A stretch of DNA of 32,469 nt from Eubacteriales bacterium (GCA_028704515.1 JAQWFH010000023.1:1-32469), one strand, 5' to 3'. Shown: positions 23,122 through 32,266, counted from the stretch's first letter. Made by a program: numbers and translations. The notes: a model not told the origin generated them from the sequence alone.

Positions 23122-26100
23122 TTATTGAATAAGCTTTGCTACAAGCTCCCCAGCCTTTACTTGTTGGCCTTCTTTGACGTATATCTTATCAACGGTTCCT
23201 TTTATAGCAGAAAGTATATTTGTTTCCATTTTCATGGCTTCAATAATTGCTACAGGCTGCTTTTCTTCGATTACATCGCCTTCTTTAACCAAGATTTTTA
23301 ATATGCTGCCCGGTATGTTTGCTCCAATTTCAGTTGGGTCGTCAGAATCGGCATAAGTGATTGAGCTGCCTGTAACCATAAGCTGGCTAGCAACCTTATC
23401 CTTAATTCTTATATTCCTTCTGTTACCGTCAACTTCAAATACAAGCTCACGACCGCCTTCTTTATCTATTCCTCTTATTTCAACAAGCTTGATTACAAAA
23501 ATCTTACCCTCTGCAACCTTGACTTCACACGTCTCCCCTTCGGACAAGCCATGGAAATATATGTCAGATCCCATGTGCCTGAGACTTCCGTCAGTGGTTT
23601 TAACCATCTTGAGGTAATCTTCGTATACCTTTGGATAAAGAGCGAACGATAATGCCTCTCTGCTGTTTCCGTCAAGGTTATACTTCTCACGAAGCATTTT
23701 CTTAATGGCTTCGAAATCCTCATCCGGCAAAAGCTCTCCCGGTCTGAATGTTATCGGCTCCCTGTCCTTGAGAACAAGCTTCTGAAGTTCCTTAGGGAAT
23801 CCGCCTTCCGGCTGTCCCATCATGCCTTCAAAGTATGAAACTATCGAATCCGGGAAGTCTATACTCTTACCTTTGTCATATATGTTTTCAGGCGTCAAAT
23901 CGTTTTGTACCATGAAAATAGCCATATCGCCGACAGCTTTTGACGAAGGAGTTACTTTAACTATATCACCCAGCATGTAGTTTACATCTCTGTACATTTC
24001 CTTAACATCGGAGAAACGATGTCCAAGCCCGAAGCTCTCAACCTGAGGCTTGAGATTTGAATACTGTCCTCCAGGAATTTCGTATTTGTAAATTTCAACG
24101 GATGCAGTTTTTAGATCTGATTCGAAGTTTTTGTATACCGGTCTGACATCCTCCCAATAATCAGATATCTTCTGGATTCCGTCCAAATCGATGCCTGTAT
24201 CTCGCGGCGTATTCTCAACTGCTGCAACTACAGAGTTAAGTGCCGGTTGCGAGGTTAAGCCTGACATGGAGTTAAACGCAGTATCTACGATATCGCAGCC
24301 TGCCATCGCCGACATAAGTATTGATGCAACACCATTACCCGTCGTATCGTGAGTATGCATATGAATAGGTACACTCACCTCATTCTTAAGAGCTTTTATA
24401 AGCTTCCTGGCTGCCATAGGCTTCAAAAGTCCCGACATATCCTTGATACCTATGATATGAGTTCCTCTTTTTTCAAGCTCTTTAGCCATTTTCACATAAT
24501 AATTGAGTGAATATTTATCCCTTGTTTCATCAAGGATGTCTCCCGTGTAGCACATACAAGCTTCAGCGAGCTTACCTTGATTGAGAACCTCATCAAGAGC
24601 TATTTCCATACCTTGAATCCAGTTAAGCGAGTCAAATATCCTGAAAACGTCTATGCCTTCAGATGAAGCTTCCTTTACGAATTCACGAATTACATTGTCC
24701 GGATAATTCTTGTATCCTACAGCATTCGCGCCTCTTAAAAGCATTTGGAAGAGAACGTTTGGAATTTTTGCCCTTAGCGTCCTCATTCTTTCCCACGGGG
24801 ACTCCTTCAAGAATCTGTATGCCGTATCGAATGTAGCTCCACCCCACATTTCAAGGGAGAAGAGATTTTGACCGTAGTAAGCCGTTGCCGGAGCTATTTT
24901 TTCCATATCTATTGTTCTGACTCTCGTCGCCATAAGCGATTGCTGAGCGTCACGCATTGTTGTGTCTGTTACGAGAAGACGCCCTTGATCCAGAATCCAC
25001 TGTGACATCTTTTTTGGTCCAATTTCGTCTAGAATCTGCTTTGTACCTCTGAGCTCACTTAATTGAGCGTCTGTGATTCTCGGAAATACAGGAACATTGA
25101 AGTCAGGCTTTTCGCCCTTTCTTTCGTTAACTACTATATTCCCTATGAAATTAAGAATTTTTAGCTCTGTGTCGGGCGCCGCACTGATATTGAATAATTC
25201 AGGATGATGCGTAATAAAGCCCGTATCGCACTTTCCTTCTCTGAAATCCTTGTGATTCAGAACGTTAAGCAGGAAAGGAATGTTTGTTTTTACACCCTTT
25301 ATCTTCATTTCCGTCAAACAACGTATGGCTCTGTTAACGGCTTCGTTGAAGGTTCTTCCGCTCGATGTAACCTTTACAAGTAATGAATCGTAGTAAGGTG
25401 AAATCTGAGAGCCTGTAAATGCATTACCACCGTCAAGTCTTATACCAAAGCCGGATGCCGATCTGTAATGATCCACTGTGCCCGTATCAGGTGCAAAGCT
25501 GTTTGTAGGATCCTCAGTAGTTATACGTGATTGTATTGCAAATCCTCTCGGAGCTATATCTTTCTGGCTCTTGATGTTTATGACATCGGAATCCAAGCTG
25601 TAGCCCTGTGCTATTAGGATCTGTGTTTGAACTATATCTATGTTTGTAACGATTTCTGTTACAGTATGTTCAACCTGAATTCTAGGGTTCATTTCTATAA
25701 AGTAATGATTGCCGTCATTGTCAAGCAGGAACTCTACCGTACCCGCACTCCTATAACTAACTGCGTTTGCAATCTTTATTGCATCGTTACATATGTTTTG
25801 TCTTTGCTCTTCCGTCAGGCAAAGAGCCGGTGTAAATTCGACTACCTTCTGATGGCGACGCTGTATAGAGCAATCTCTTTCGTACAAATGTACTATGTTA
25901 CCGTAATTGTCACCAAGAATCTGTACTTCTATGTGCTTAGGATTTTCCAGATATTTTTCAATAAAAACATCATCTATCCCAAATGCCTTTTTTGCTTCAC
26001 TTTTCGCTGATCTATATTGTTCCGGCATTTCTTCTGCGCTTCTTACTATTCTCATTCCGCGCCCGCCACCGCCTGCGGCAGCTTTGAGCATTACCGGATA

Positions 26101-26574
26101 TCCGCATTGCCCTGCAAATTTTATAGCTTCCTTGTCGTTTTGAATTGAAGCCTCAACTCCCGGTATAGTCGGAACATCTACCTTTTTAGCTACGAGCTTC
26201 GATTGGATTTTGTCACCGAGGCTGTTCATCATAATGTGATCCGGTCCTATGAAAACGATACCAGCTTCTTCACATAGCTTTGCAAACTCAGTGTTTTCCG
26301 CAAGAAAGCCGTATCCTGGATGTATTGCATCCACTCCTTTTGCCTTTGCAAGCTCAATAATTTCAGAAATACCCAGATATGCCTCTACAGGAGATTTCCC
26401 TTTACCTACTCTGTATGATTCATCAGCTTTTGTTCTAAAAAGCGTATTCTTATCTTCTTCAGAATAGATAGCTACAGTTCTAATTCCGAGTTCTTTACAT
26501 GCTCTGAGGATTCTTATGGCGATTTCTCCTCTGTTGGCAACTAAAATCCTTTTGAATTTTTTAATTTCATTCAT
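23122..26574 (-). CDS. pyc: Pyruvate carboxylase
   Basis: An 1150-residue single-chain enzyme that makes oxaloacetate from pyruvate, bicarbonate and ATP. Domains in order: biotin carboxylase (1-450; ILVANRGEIAIRILRAC, AAAGGGGRGMRIV, FIEMNPRIQVEHTVTE), carboxyltransferase (about 530-830; TTMRDAQQSLMATR, HMHTHDTTGNG), the tetramerisation/PYC_OADA region, and a C-terminal biotin carrier domain with the biotinylated Lys1115 in EAMKMETNI. Length is full for the family. ATG 26572-26574 has GGAG about 9 bases upstream. It lies 13 bases after mscS and 66 bases before spoVAF, so typA-mscS-pyc may be one transcript. It provides anaplerosis. Confidence 0.97.
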   Translation of the reverse strand: MNEIKKFKRILVANRGEIAIRILRACKELGIRTVAIYSEEDKNTLFRTKADESYRVGKGKSPVEAYLGISEIIELAKAKGVDAIHPGYGFLAENTEFAKLCEEAGIVFIGPDHIMMNSLGDKIQSKLVAKKVDVPTIPGVEASIQNDKEAIKFAGQCGYPVMLKAAAGGGGRGMRIVRSAEEMPEQYRSAKSEAKKAFGIDDVFIEKYLENPKHIEVQILGDNYGNIVHLYERDCSIQRRHQKVVEFTPALCLTEEQRQNICNDAIKIANAVSYRSAGTVEFLLDNDGNHYFIEMNPRIQVEHTVTEIVTNIDIVQTQILIAQGYSLDSDVINIKSQKDIAPRGFAIQSRITTEDPTNSFAPDTGTVDHYRSASGFGIRLDGGNAFTGSQISPYYDSLLVKVTSSGRTFNEAVNRAIRCLTEMKIKGVKTNIPFLLNVLNHKDFREGKCDTGFITHHPELFNISAAPDTELKILNFIGNIVVNERKGEKPDFNVPVFPRITDAQLSELRGTKQILDEIGPKKMSQWILDQGRLLVTDTTMRDAQQSLMATRVRTIDMEKIAPATAYYGQNLFSLEMWGGATFDTAYRFLKESPWERMRTLRAKIPNVLFQMLLRGANAVGYKNYPDNVIREFVKEASSEGIDVFRIFDSLNWIQGMEIALDEVLNQGKLAEACMCYTGDILDETRDKYSLNYYVKMAKELEKRGTHIIGIKDMSGLLKPMAARKLIKALKNEVSVPIHMHTHDTTGNGVASILMSAMAGCDIVDTAFNSMSGLTSQPALNSVVAAVENTPRDTGIDLDGIQKISDYWEDVRPVYKNFESDLKTASVEIYKYEIPGGQYSNLKPQVESFGLGHRFSDVKEMYRDVNYMLGDIVKVTPSSKAVGDMAIFMVQNDLTPENIYDKGKSIDFPDSIVSYFEGMMGQPEGGFPKELQKLVLKDREPITFRPGELLPDEDFEAIKKMLREKYNLDGNSREALSFALYPKVYEDYLKMVKTTDGSLRHMGSDIYFHGLSEGETCEVKVAEGKIFVIKLVEIRGIDKEGGRELVFEVDGNRRNIRIKDKVASQLMVTGSSITYADSDDPTEIGANIPGSILKILVKEGDVIEEKQPVAIIEAMKMETNILSAIKGTVDKIYVKEGQQVKAGELVAKLIQ

Positions 26575-26587
26575 TCTAGCATCTCCT

Positions 26588-27379
26588 TTACTTTTTTATA
26601 TGCACATCAATTTGTGGATATGGTACTGATATTTGTGCCTCGTCAAAGGCGATTTTGACATTCTCTTCAAGAAAAAATTTCACATCCCAGTAGTCGTCCG
26701 ATTTGCACCAGACAAAACACGAAACGTATACTGCTTTCTCATCCTGCGATGAAATAGCGATATATGGCTCCGGCTCCTTTAAAATAATTGGATTTGCTTC
26801 CACTACGGCCAAAATCGTGTCTTTTGCTTTGCCAATCGAGCTTGTATATGATATCCTGAATTCGCAATCAACTCTGCGATTTTCCTCTCGGGTGTAGTTT
26901 GTTATTACTGATGTTGACACAGTGCCATTAGGCACGCTTACAACCTTATTGTCCTTGGTTTTCAGCGTTGTAATCAACATGTCTATTTGATGCACCAGCC
27001 CTGACGTCCCTCCTATATCTACAAAATCTCCCTTTACAAAGGGTTTATTTACAAGGATCAGAATGCCACCGGCTATATTGCCCAAGCTGTCCTTAAGGGC
27101 AAGAGCCACAGCCGCGCCGGCAGCTCCGAGAACTGCCACAAATGGCGCTGTTGGAATTTTAAGATACCCAAGGATTAATACAAACAATATTATCCAAAAG
27201 ATTATCTTCATCATATTTATTATAAACACATGTACAGATTCGTCAAGCTGTGTCCGTTTGAGTGCTTTTACGGTGATCTTGATTATAATTTTAATCGCCA
27301 ATATCCCGATAATTGTTATCAGAGCAACTCCTAATATATTTGGCATAAACTCCGAAATTTTTTGAATTATTTTATCCAT
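26588..27379 (-). CDS. MscS-family mechanosensitive channel
   Basis: A 263-residue protein of the small-conductance mechanosensitive channel family, an emergency valve opened by hypo-osmotic stretch. Three membrane helices are visible, the last being the Gly/Ala-rich pore helix (VLGAAGAAVALALKDSLGN). The beta domain (GDFVDIGGTSGLVHQIDMLIT, then VSVPNGTVSTSVITNYT) and alpha/beta C-terminal domain follow. I chose ATG 27377-27379 with GAGGAA 6 bases upstream; an upstream TTG adds eight residues but has no ribosome-binding site. It is the second gene after typA (26-base gap). Confidence 0.93.
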   Translation of the reverse strand: MDKIIQKISEFMPNILGVALITIIGILAIKIIIKITVKALKRTQLDESVHVFIINMMKIIFWIILFVLILGYLKIPTAPFVAVLGAAGAAVALALKDSLGNIAGGILILVNKPFVKGDFVDIGGTSGLVHQIDMLITTLKTKDNKVVSVPNGTVSTSVITNYTREENRRVDCEFRISYTSSIGKAKDTILAVVEANPIILKEPEPYIAISSQDEKAVYVSCFVWCKSDDYWDVKFFLEENVKIAFDEAQISVPYPQIDVHIKK

Positions 27380-27405
27380 GAAATTCCTCGTTATATTTAA
27401 CAACT

Positions 27406-29289
27406 TTAATTTTCAAATACCTTTGGGTTACGTCTCCTATCAAGCTCATTCAAAATTTTCTTTCTGAGCCTGATATCCCCGGGAACGACTTCCACGAGCT
27501 CATCATCAGCGATAAATTCGAGAGCTTCCTCAAGGGTAAATGTTCGCGGAGGTGATAATCTGACAGAATCATCCGATCCGGCAGCCCTCATATTTGTTAC
27601 CTTCTTCGCCCTAGAAGGATTGACAATCATATCATCCTCCCTGGAATTCATTCCTATAATCATCCCTTCGTAGACCCTTGTTCCCGGTTCTACAAAAAGC
27701 TGCACCCGCTCTTGAATGTTGTTAAGTGCGTACCCGGTACAAACTCCCTGTTCCTGGGCAACCGCCACTCCATTCTGTCTGTGCGGTACATCTCCCTTAA
27801 ATGTGTCAAAGCATTCAAAGCGCCTTACAAGCGTTCCCTCTCCGCGTGTCTCATTGATAAATTCGGAACGATATCCAATAAGGCCTCTTGTCGGAACTAT
27901 ATACTCTATTTTAGAATAACCGTTATCACCGGCCATCTGTCTCATGATACCTTTTCTTAGGTTCAGCTGATTTATTACTGCTCCGGCATATTGCTCGGGA
28001 ACAAATGCGGTTACGAGCTCCATAGGTTCAAGTGTCTCTCCCTTCGGGCCCTTCCTCATTATAACTTCCGGCTTCGATACGGCAAGCTCATATCCCTCTC
28101 TTCTCATATTTTCTATAAGAATGGAAAGATGTAGCTCTCCTCTACCGGATACCTTAAACACATCTGTTGAAGACGTTTCCTCTACAAGAAGACCTACGTT
28201 TACTTCAAGCTCCTTATTAAGACGTTCCTTTATATGGCGCGATGTAACATATTTGCCAGCCTTGCCCGCAAATGGCGATTTGTTTACCATGAAGTTCATG
28301 GATAATGTCGGCTCCTCTATGTGAATAGTTTCCATCGGCATCGGTTTGCCGTGCTCACATACGGTTTCGCCTATTGAGATATCTGCTATACCGGACACTA
28401 CAACGATATCACCGCTTTCGGCGGTATTAACCGGTACACGCTTTAAACCTCTATATACGAATATTTGATTAAGCTTCCTTACAACAACAGATCCATCGGG
28501 CTTTGTGACTGAAACAGTCTGAGCTTCCGAAATCTTACCCTTGGTTATTCTTCCTATTCCCAGCCTGCCGATGTAATCATCATAGCCCAGGCTTGAAATT
28601 TGCAATTGTAGTGGTTCATCGTTGTAATTCGGATAAACTGTGCAATGCTTTGAAATAGTTTCAAATAATGGATTTATATTGTACTCCCCTATTCCTGAGG
28701 GATGTTTCTTTACCTTGTCATTTCCCAACGCATCATCAAGACCTGCAGCATCGGACGGATCGAATACGGCTGTCCCCTGCCTTGCAACACCGTACAATAT
28801 CGGAAAATCAAGTTGCTTGTCATTGGCGTTCAGGTCCATAAAGAGCTCGTATACTTCATCTACGACTTCCTCTACACGCGCGTCTTTTTTATCTATTTTA
28901 TTAATTAAAAGTATAGGGTTTAGTCCTTGCTCAAGGGATTTTTTTAATACAAAACGAGTTTGCGGCATCGGCCCTTCCGAAGAGTCCACCAGCAATATAA
29001 CTGTGTCGACTGTCTTCATGATACGCTCAACCTCCGAGCTGAAGTCGGCGTGGCCTGGTGTATCCACAATATTTATCTTGACATCCTCGTGCATCACCGA
29101 GCAATTCTTTGAATAAATGGTAATGCCTCTTTCTCTTTCAATATCATCTGAATCCATAATACAATCCGCAACATTTTCATTCTTACGGAAAACGCCGCTT
29201 TGATTTAAGAAAGCATCTACAAGTGTAGATTTGCCTGCATCGACGTGAGCAATAACTGCAATATTTATAATTTTCTGTTTTTGGGACAT
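27406..29289 (-). CDS. typA: Ribosome-binding GTPase TypA/BipA
   Basis: A 627-residue translational GTPase. GTP-binding motifs: AHVDAGKST (residues 14-22), RERGITI (52-58), DTPGHAD (76-82) and NKIDKKDA. The EF-G-like domains III and V and the BipA-specific C-terminal domain (VNPSRAKKVTNMRAAGSDD to the end) follow. TypA helps 50S subunit assembly and growth under stress or cold. ATG 29287-29289 has GGAGAG 7 bases upstream; the upstream in-frame TTG would contain the ribosome-binding site. It has a good SigA promoter in the divergent region and heads the typA-mscS-pyc run. Confidence 0.95.
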   Translation of the reverse strand: MSQKQKIINIAVIAHVDAGKSTLVDAFLNQSGVFRKNENVADCIMDSDDIERERGITIYSKNCSVMHEDVKINIVDTPGHADFSSEVERIMKTVDTVILLVDSSEGPMPQTRFVLKKSLEQGLNPILLINKIDKKDARVEEVVDEVYELFMDLNANDKQLDFPILYGVARQGTAVFDPSDAAGLDDALGNDKVKKHPSGIGEYNINPLFETISKHCTVYPNYNDEPLQLQISSLGYDDYIGRLGIGRITKGKISEAQTVSVTKPDGSVVVRKLNQIFVYRGLKRVPVNTAESGDIVVVSGIADISIGETVCEHGKPMPMETIHIEEPTLSMNFMVNKSPFAGKAGKYVTSRHIKERLNKELEVNVGLLVEETSSTDVFKVSGRGELHLSILIENMRREGYELAVSKPEVIMRKGPKGETLEPMELVTAFVPEQYAGAVINQLNLRKGIMRQMAGDNGYSKIEYIVPTRGLIGYRSEFINETRGEGTLVRRFECFDTFKGDVPHRQNGVAVAQEQGVCTGYALNNIQERVQLFVEPGTRVYEGMIIGMNSREDDMIVNPSRAKKVTNMRAAGSDDSVRLSPPRTFTLEEALEFIADDELVEVVPGDIRLRKKILNELDRRRNPKVFEN

Positions 29290-29337
29290 ATGTTTTCTCT
29301 CCAACTTTAGTAAGATTTTATTTTTGATAATTCCTAC

Positions 29338-29366
29338 ATTTTATCATATGGCGCACCTTTTTTCAA
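29338..29366 (-). promoter_or_regulatory. SigA-type promoter of typA
   Basis: On the minus strand TTGAAA (29366-29361) and TAAAAT (29343-29338) are separated by exactly 17 bases. The leader would be about 42 bases. The promoter overlaps the candidate SigK promoter on the other strand. Confidence 0.65.
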
Positions 29367-29381
29367 GCAATTCATAATATA
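29354..29381 (+). promoter_or_regulatory. Candidate SigK promoter of the amidase-like gene
   Basis: CACC (29354-29357), 15 bases, then CATAATATA (29373-29381), a full match to the SigK -10 pattern CATAnnnTA with spacing one base short of the common 16. The transcript would start near 29388, just ahead of or within the strong GAGGAGG ribosome-binding site, so the exact start must lie close to 29385. Alternatively the element is a chance AT-rich match. Confidence 0.4.
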
Positions 29382-29398
29382 TGTGAGGAGGTATTTTT

Positions 29399-29938
29399 AT
29401 GGCCAGTGTATACTTAAGTCCTTCAGTTCAGGACTATAACGAAACCATTCTCGGTGGAAGCGAAGAATATTATATGAATCTTATTGTAGATGCAATGATT
29501 CCTTATCTTCGCGCAAGCGGTATTTCTTATGAACGCAACGATCCTTTTTCTAATCTTACCACAATAATAGGCGAATCAAACGCAGGAAATTATGGCCTTC
29601 ACATGGCGCTTCACAGTAATGCATCTCCCGAACATCTTGCCGGAATGCTACAAGGCCCGGACATTTATTATTATGCATCAAGTGATTCGGGCAGACGTGC
29701 GGCTGACATATTTGCAGGGAATCTAAAGAATATTTACCCCAACCCAAATCTCGTTGCCACAATTCCAAATACTACGCTTGCAGAGCTTCGAAGAACAAGA
29801 GCACCAGCAGTCCTTATAGAAATAGCTTACCACGATAACTATGCCGATGCTACCTGGATGACCGAGAATATTAATCAAATAGCACGAAATTTGGCTCTAT
29901 CCGTTGCACAGTTCCTAGGCGTCTCTTTTGTAGAATAA
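29399..29938 (+). CDS. N-acetylmuramoyl-L-alanine amidase-3-like protein lacking the first zinc histidine
   Basis: A 179-residue protein with only an Amidase_3-type domain and no signal peptide. Recognisable parts: Glu ligand in GGSEEYYMNLIVDAM, His ligand in GLHMALHSNASPE, and the catalytic Glu in PAVLIEIAYHDN. The normal first ligand (DxGHGG) is replaced by YLSPSVQDYNE, so one zinc His is missing. I recall similar proteins with SPSTQ-like N-termini in other Clostridia, suggesting a defined subfamily rather than decay. Lack of a signal peptide plus a SigK-like promoter suggests mother-cell action on or assembly around the spore; this is inference. ATG 29399 has a GAGGAGG ribosome-binding site. 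Single gene, divergent from typA. Confidence 0.7.
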   Translation: MASVYLSPSVQDYNETILGGSEEYYMNLIVDAMIPYLRASGISYERNDPFSNLTTIIGESNAGNYGLHMALHSNASPEHLAGMLQGPDIYYYASSDSGRRAADIFAGNLKNIYPNPNLVATIPNTTLAELRRTRAPAVLIEIAYHDNYADATWMTENINQIARNLALSVAQFLGVSFVE

Positions 29939-29951
29939 AAAATAAGGCTAG

Positions 29952-30012
29952 AAAGAAAAACCGCACACCCCTGCCGTACAAATCGCTAGGGTGTGCATCT
30001 CTAGATTTTTTC
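29952..30012. terminator. Bidirectional terminator between the amidase-like and EAL genes
   Basis: An 8-base stem GCACACCC/GGGTGTGC (29963-29970 and 29989-29996) is followed on the minus strand by GG and TTTTTC, a good terminator for the EAL gene. On the plus strand an outer TAGAAA/TTTCTA pairing brings a T6 run near the stem for the amidase-like gene. Confidence 0.75.
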
Positions 30013-30034
30013 TATTATTTTAATTAATATTTTC

Positions 30035-30739
30035 TTAAATTTTCAATATATCCAAAGCAGCTTTTTCGTCAAGAGGCTTACTAATCAAATACCCCTGTAT
30101 TTTGTCACAGCCACACTCACGTAAGTAACTCAGTTGCGTCTCATACTCAACCCCTTCAGCTACTACACAGTGGCCAAGCTTTTGAGCCATTAATATGATA
30201 TCTATGGTTATCGCTTCTTCTGGATTTGGCTCAATCAACTTATCAATAAAGCTTTTATCAATTTTCAGGCAATCAATATTTAATTCGCTTAATCTAGAAA
30301 AAGAGGAGTAGCCTGTCCCGAAATCATCGATTAGAAGGTTAATGCCTGCTTCTTTAAGAGCATTAATAGATATGTTGAGTTGTGCGCTCTCCGTGATAAA
30401 TATGGATTCCGTAAGTTCAATGCCTACGTTCTCGGGGTTAATGCCCATTTCATGTATCATTTTCAACAATCTGTCGGCAAATCCATCTTCCATAAACTGC
30501 AGCATCGAAATATTGATTGATACTGCTATTTTGTCATGACCGTTCTGCTCCAGTTTTTTCAAAAACCCGAGACACTGAATAATGATATTTTCTCCAAGCG
30601 CATTTATCATGTTTGTTTTCCCGGCTATCGTTATAAACTCCAATGGAGGAATTAGGGCAAGTTTTTCACTTTTAAGCCTGGCTAAGGCTTCGAATCCACA
30701 AACCTTATTTGATACAAGGCTGTACATGCTCATTGTCAT
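30035..30739 (-). CDS. EAL-domain cyclic-di-GMP phosphodiesterase, probably a remnant of a larger membrane protein
   Basis: A 234-residue frame covering almost a whole EAL domain, which hydrolyses cyclic di-GMP. The catalytic residues are present: FEALARL, the Asn in SINIS, ELTES, IDDFGTGYSSFSRL, the Lys in CLKIDKSF, Glu in AEGVEYETQ, and Gln in IQGYLISKPL. The usual first strand with the QP motif is missing: the frame begins with MTMSMYSLVSNK and an in-frame stop lies two codons upstream. No clear ribosome-binding site precedes the ATG. Sixty bases upstream, in another frame, ends the 7TM fragment usually found at the N-terminus of such proteins, with no GGDEF domain between. Either the EAL part is still made alone or it is dead. 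Confidence 0.6.
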   Translation of the reverse strand: MTMSMYSLVSNKVCGFEALARLKSEKLALIPPLEFITIAGKTNMINALGENIIIQCLGFLKKLEQNGHDKIAVSINISMLQFMEDGFADRLLKMIHEMGINPENVGIELTESIFITESAQLNISINALKEAGINLLIDDFGTGYSSFSRLSELNIDCLKIDKSFIDKLIEPNPEEAITIDIILMAQKLGHCVVAEGVEYETQLSYLRECGCDKIQGYLISKPLDEKAALDILKI

Positions 30740-30799
30740 ATTTTATTCTTTTTATATAAGCAGTGTTTTTCTTTTTATAAGCGTTTATCAGAGTGATAA

Positions 30800-31237
30800 T
30801 CACAATGACGCCGGCATAAGATACAATTTTGTTATAGTATTTGATGAATTTTTGCCCCACCGATATAAAAGCAATAATCCTATTACGGTGAAACCTATAT
30901 AATAGGCATAGAAAATCCAGTCCCACATATTATTTATCGGTACATTAACCCAACCATACTCTGTTTGGTAAAGATCGTACGGGGCATGGTTTATTCCATT
31001 TGGAACAGTGAACGCAAACAAACAAAAGAGCGCAGGTAAATACAGGCATACATAGCACCACCACTTTTTATATAGCGCGGGTTTCCCCGTTATGACTAAA
31101 ATAAAGTGCAGTAAAATCGCGTAAATTGTACCCCAGCCAATAGATGCAATTCTCCGAAAGGTTTCGCACGTTGCAGCATCATGCGCGACGTTTGACATTG
31201 ACATACCAAACAGCTAAATTTTAAGCGCCACAAGCAT
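30800..31237 (-). pseudogene. Broken 7TM sensor N-terminus of a GGDEF/EAL-type protein
   Basis: A frame of 134 residues (from ATG 31202-31204) resembles the N-terminal 7TM-like domain found ahead of GGDEF and EAL domains or histidine kinases in clostridia: TFRRIASIGWGTIYAILLHF, ITGKPALYKKWW, LYLPALFCLFAF and YYIGFTVIGLLLLYRWGK. In the same frame an ATG at 31235-31237 has a good AGGAG ribosome-binding site, but a TAG at codon 8 (31214-31216) interrupts it. At the other end the frame stops at 30800 shortly after WGKNSS, where the family continues with more helices. Together with the missing GGDEF and the truncated EAL domain, this points to a gene decaying through an internal deletion, a nonsense codon and a frame change. 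Confidence 0.65.
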
Positions 31238-31406
31238 TACATTTCTCCTCTTCTGGCTTTCATCTATGTATTTTTTCCACAGAGAAGATCCATTTAAATC
31301 CAACTCCTCGAAAGAGAGTAATTGTAACTTTTGTCATAATTGTACTTCTTATTTTGGAGTTTTACAACATTATTTGACAATATCTGTGTTTAAATCCCGA
31401 TTATCT

Positions 31407-31453
31407 AAAAATCGGCATAGCCGGTAATCCATACCAAACTATGCCGATTTTTT
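31407..31453. terminator. Terminator downstream of sigG
   Basis: The perfect 14-base arms AAAAATCGGCATAG (31407-31420) and CTATGCCGATTTTT (31439-31452) enclose an 18-base loop, with T-rich ends on both strands. On the minus strand it follows sigG. The rest of the gap 31238-31495, about 260 bases, is AT-rich and shows no gene. Confidence 0.85.
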
Positions 31454-31495
31454 TATTCCCCTATTACTTTTGAGGTATTCTATCTTTAATCCCCA

Positions 31496-32266
31496 TTAAA
31501 CATATTTTCTCATATATTTTAATGCGTTTTTTTCGAGCCTGCTGACTTGCGCTTGACTTATCGCGATTTCATCGGCGACCTCCATTTGAGTTTTTCCCTC
31601 AAAAAACCTGAGCGTCAATATTCTTTGCTCTCTTGGTGTAAGCTTTTTCATTGCTTCGGAAAGAGAAATATTTTCTATCCACGCATTGTCAGTATTTTTA
31701 CTGTCCTTAATCTGATCCATAATGTAAATGGGATCCCCATCATCATGAAATACAGGCTCAAAAAGAGAGACGGGCTCTTGTATCGCTTCAAGCGCTGCGA
31801 CAACTTCTTCGTCGCTGATTTCAAGTTCCTTCGCTATCTCACTTATATGCGGCTCGCGCTGAAGCTGCGCTGATAAGCGTTCCTTTGCATAAAGAGATCT
31901 GTATGCGGTATCCCTGATTGAGCGAGACACTCTTATAGAATTGTTATCCCTAAGATAACGTCTTACCTCGCCTATAATCATAGGAACAGCGTACGTTGAA
32001 AATTTCACACCGTATGATGTGTCAAAATTATTAAGCGCTTTAATCAGACCTATGCACCCTACCTGAAAAAGATCGTCGGCGCTCTCACCTCTCCCGTTGA
32101 AGCGTTGAATCACGCTGAGGACAAGGCGGAGATTTCCTGTTATAAACTTATCTCTTACTTCATCCTCGCCATTTTTTATGCGGTTAATCATATCTTTCAT
32201 TTCCACATCATTGTATAGTGCGAGGGTTGCAGTATTTACTCCGCAAATTTCTACCTTGTTCGTCAT
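31496..32266 (-). CDS. sigG: RNA polymerase sporulation sigma factor SigG
   Basis: A 256-residue late forespore sigma factor. The N-terminus NKVEICGVNTATL is the SigG signature, and region 2 shows NLRLVLSVIQRFNGRGE and FSTYAVPMIIGEVRRYLRD. The middle PVSLFEPVFHDDGDPIYIMD and the helix-turn-helix AISQAQVSRLEKNA are nearly identical to the B. subtilis protein as I recall it. ATG 32264-32266 (MTNKVEICG) is preferred for homology; its ribosome-binding site (AAAGGG, 10 bases away) is weak and lies in the bulge of a hairpin whose base touches the start codon. The gene follows sigE by 101 bases, the conserved spoIIG-sigG order. Confidence 0.95.
   Translation of the reverse strand: MTNKVEICGVNTATLALYNDVEMKDMINRIKNGEDEVRDKFITGNLRLVLSVIQRFNGRGESADDLFQVGCIGLIKALNNFDTSYGVKFSTYAVPMIIGEVRRYLRDNNSIRVSRSIRDTAYRSLYAKERLSAQLQREPHISEIAKELEISDEEVVAALEAIQEPVSLFEPVFHDDGDPIYIMDQIKDSKNTDNAWIENISLSEAMKKLTPREQRILTLRFFEGKTQMEVADEIAISQAQVSRLEKNALKYMRKYV

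Noticed and set aside
30705-30926. 73-codon frame bridging the 7TM fragment and the EAL frame
   Set aside because: It overlaps both remnants in a third frame with no domain match. It is probably fragment noise of the broken gene.
31214-31216. Read-through or recoding of the in-frame TAG in the 7TM fragment
   Set aside because: TAG ends intact genes in this window (spoIIAB, cwlJ-like, DUF308), and other lesions occur in the same locus, so decay is simpler.
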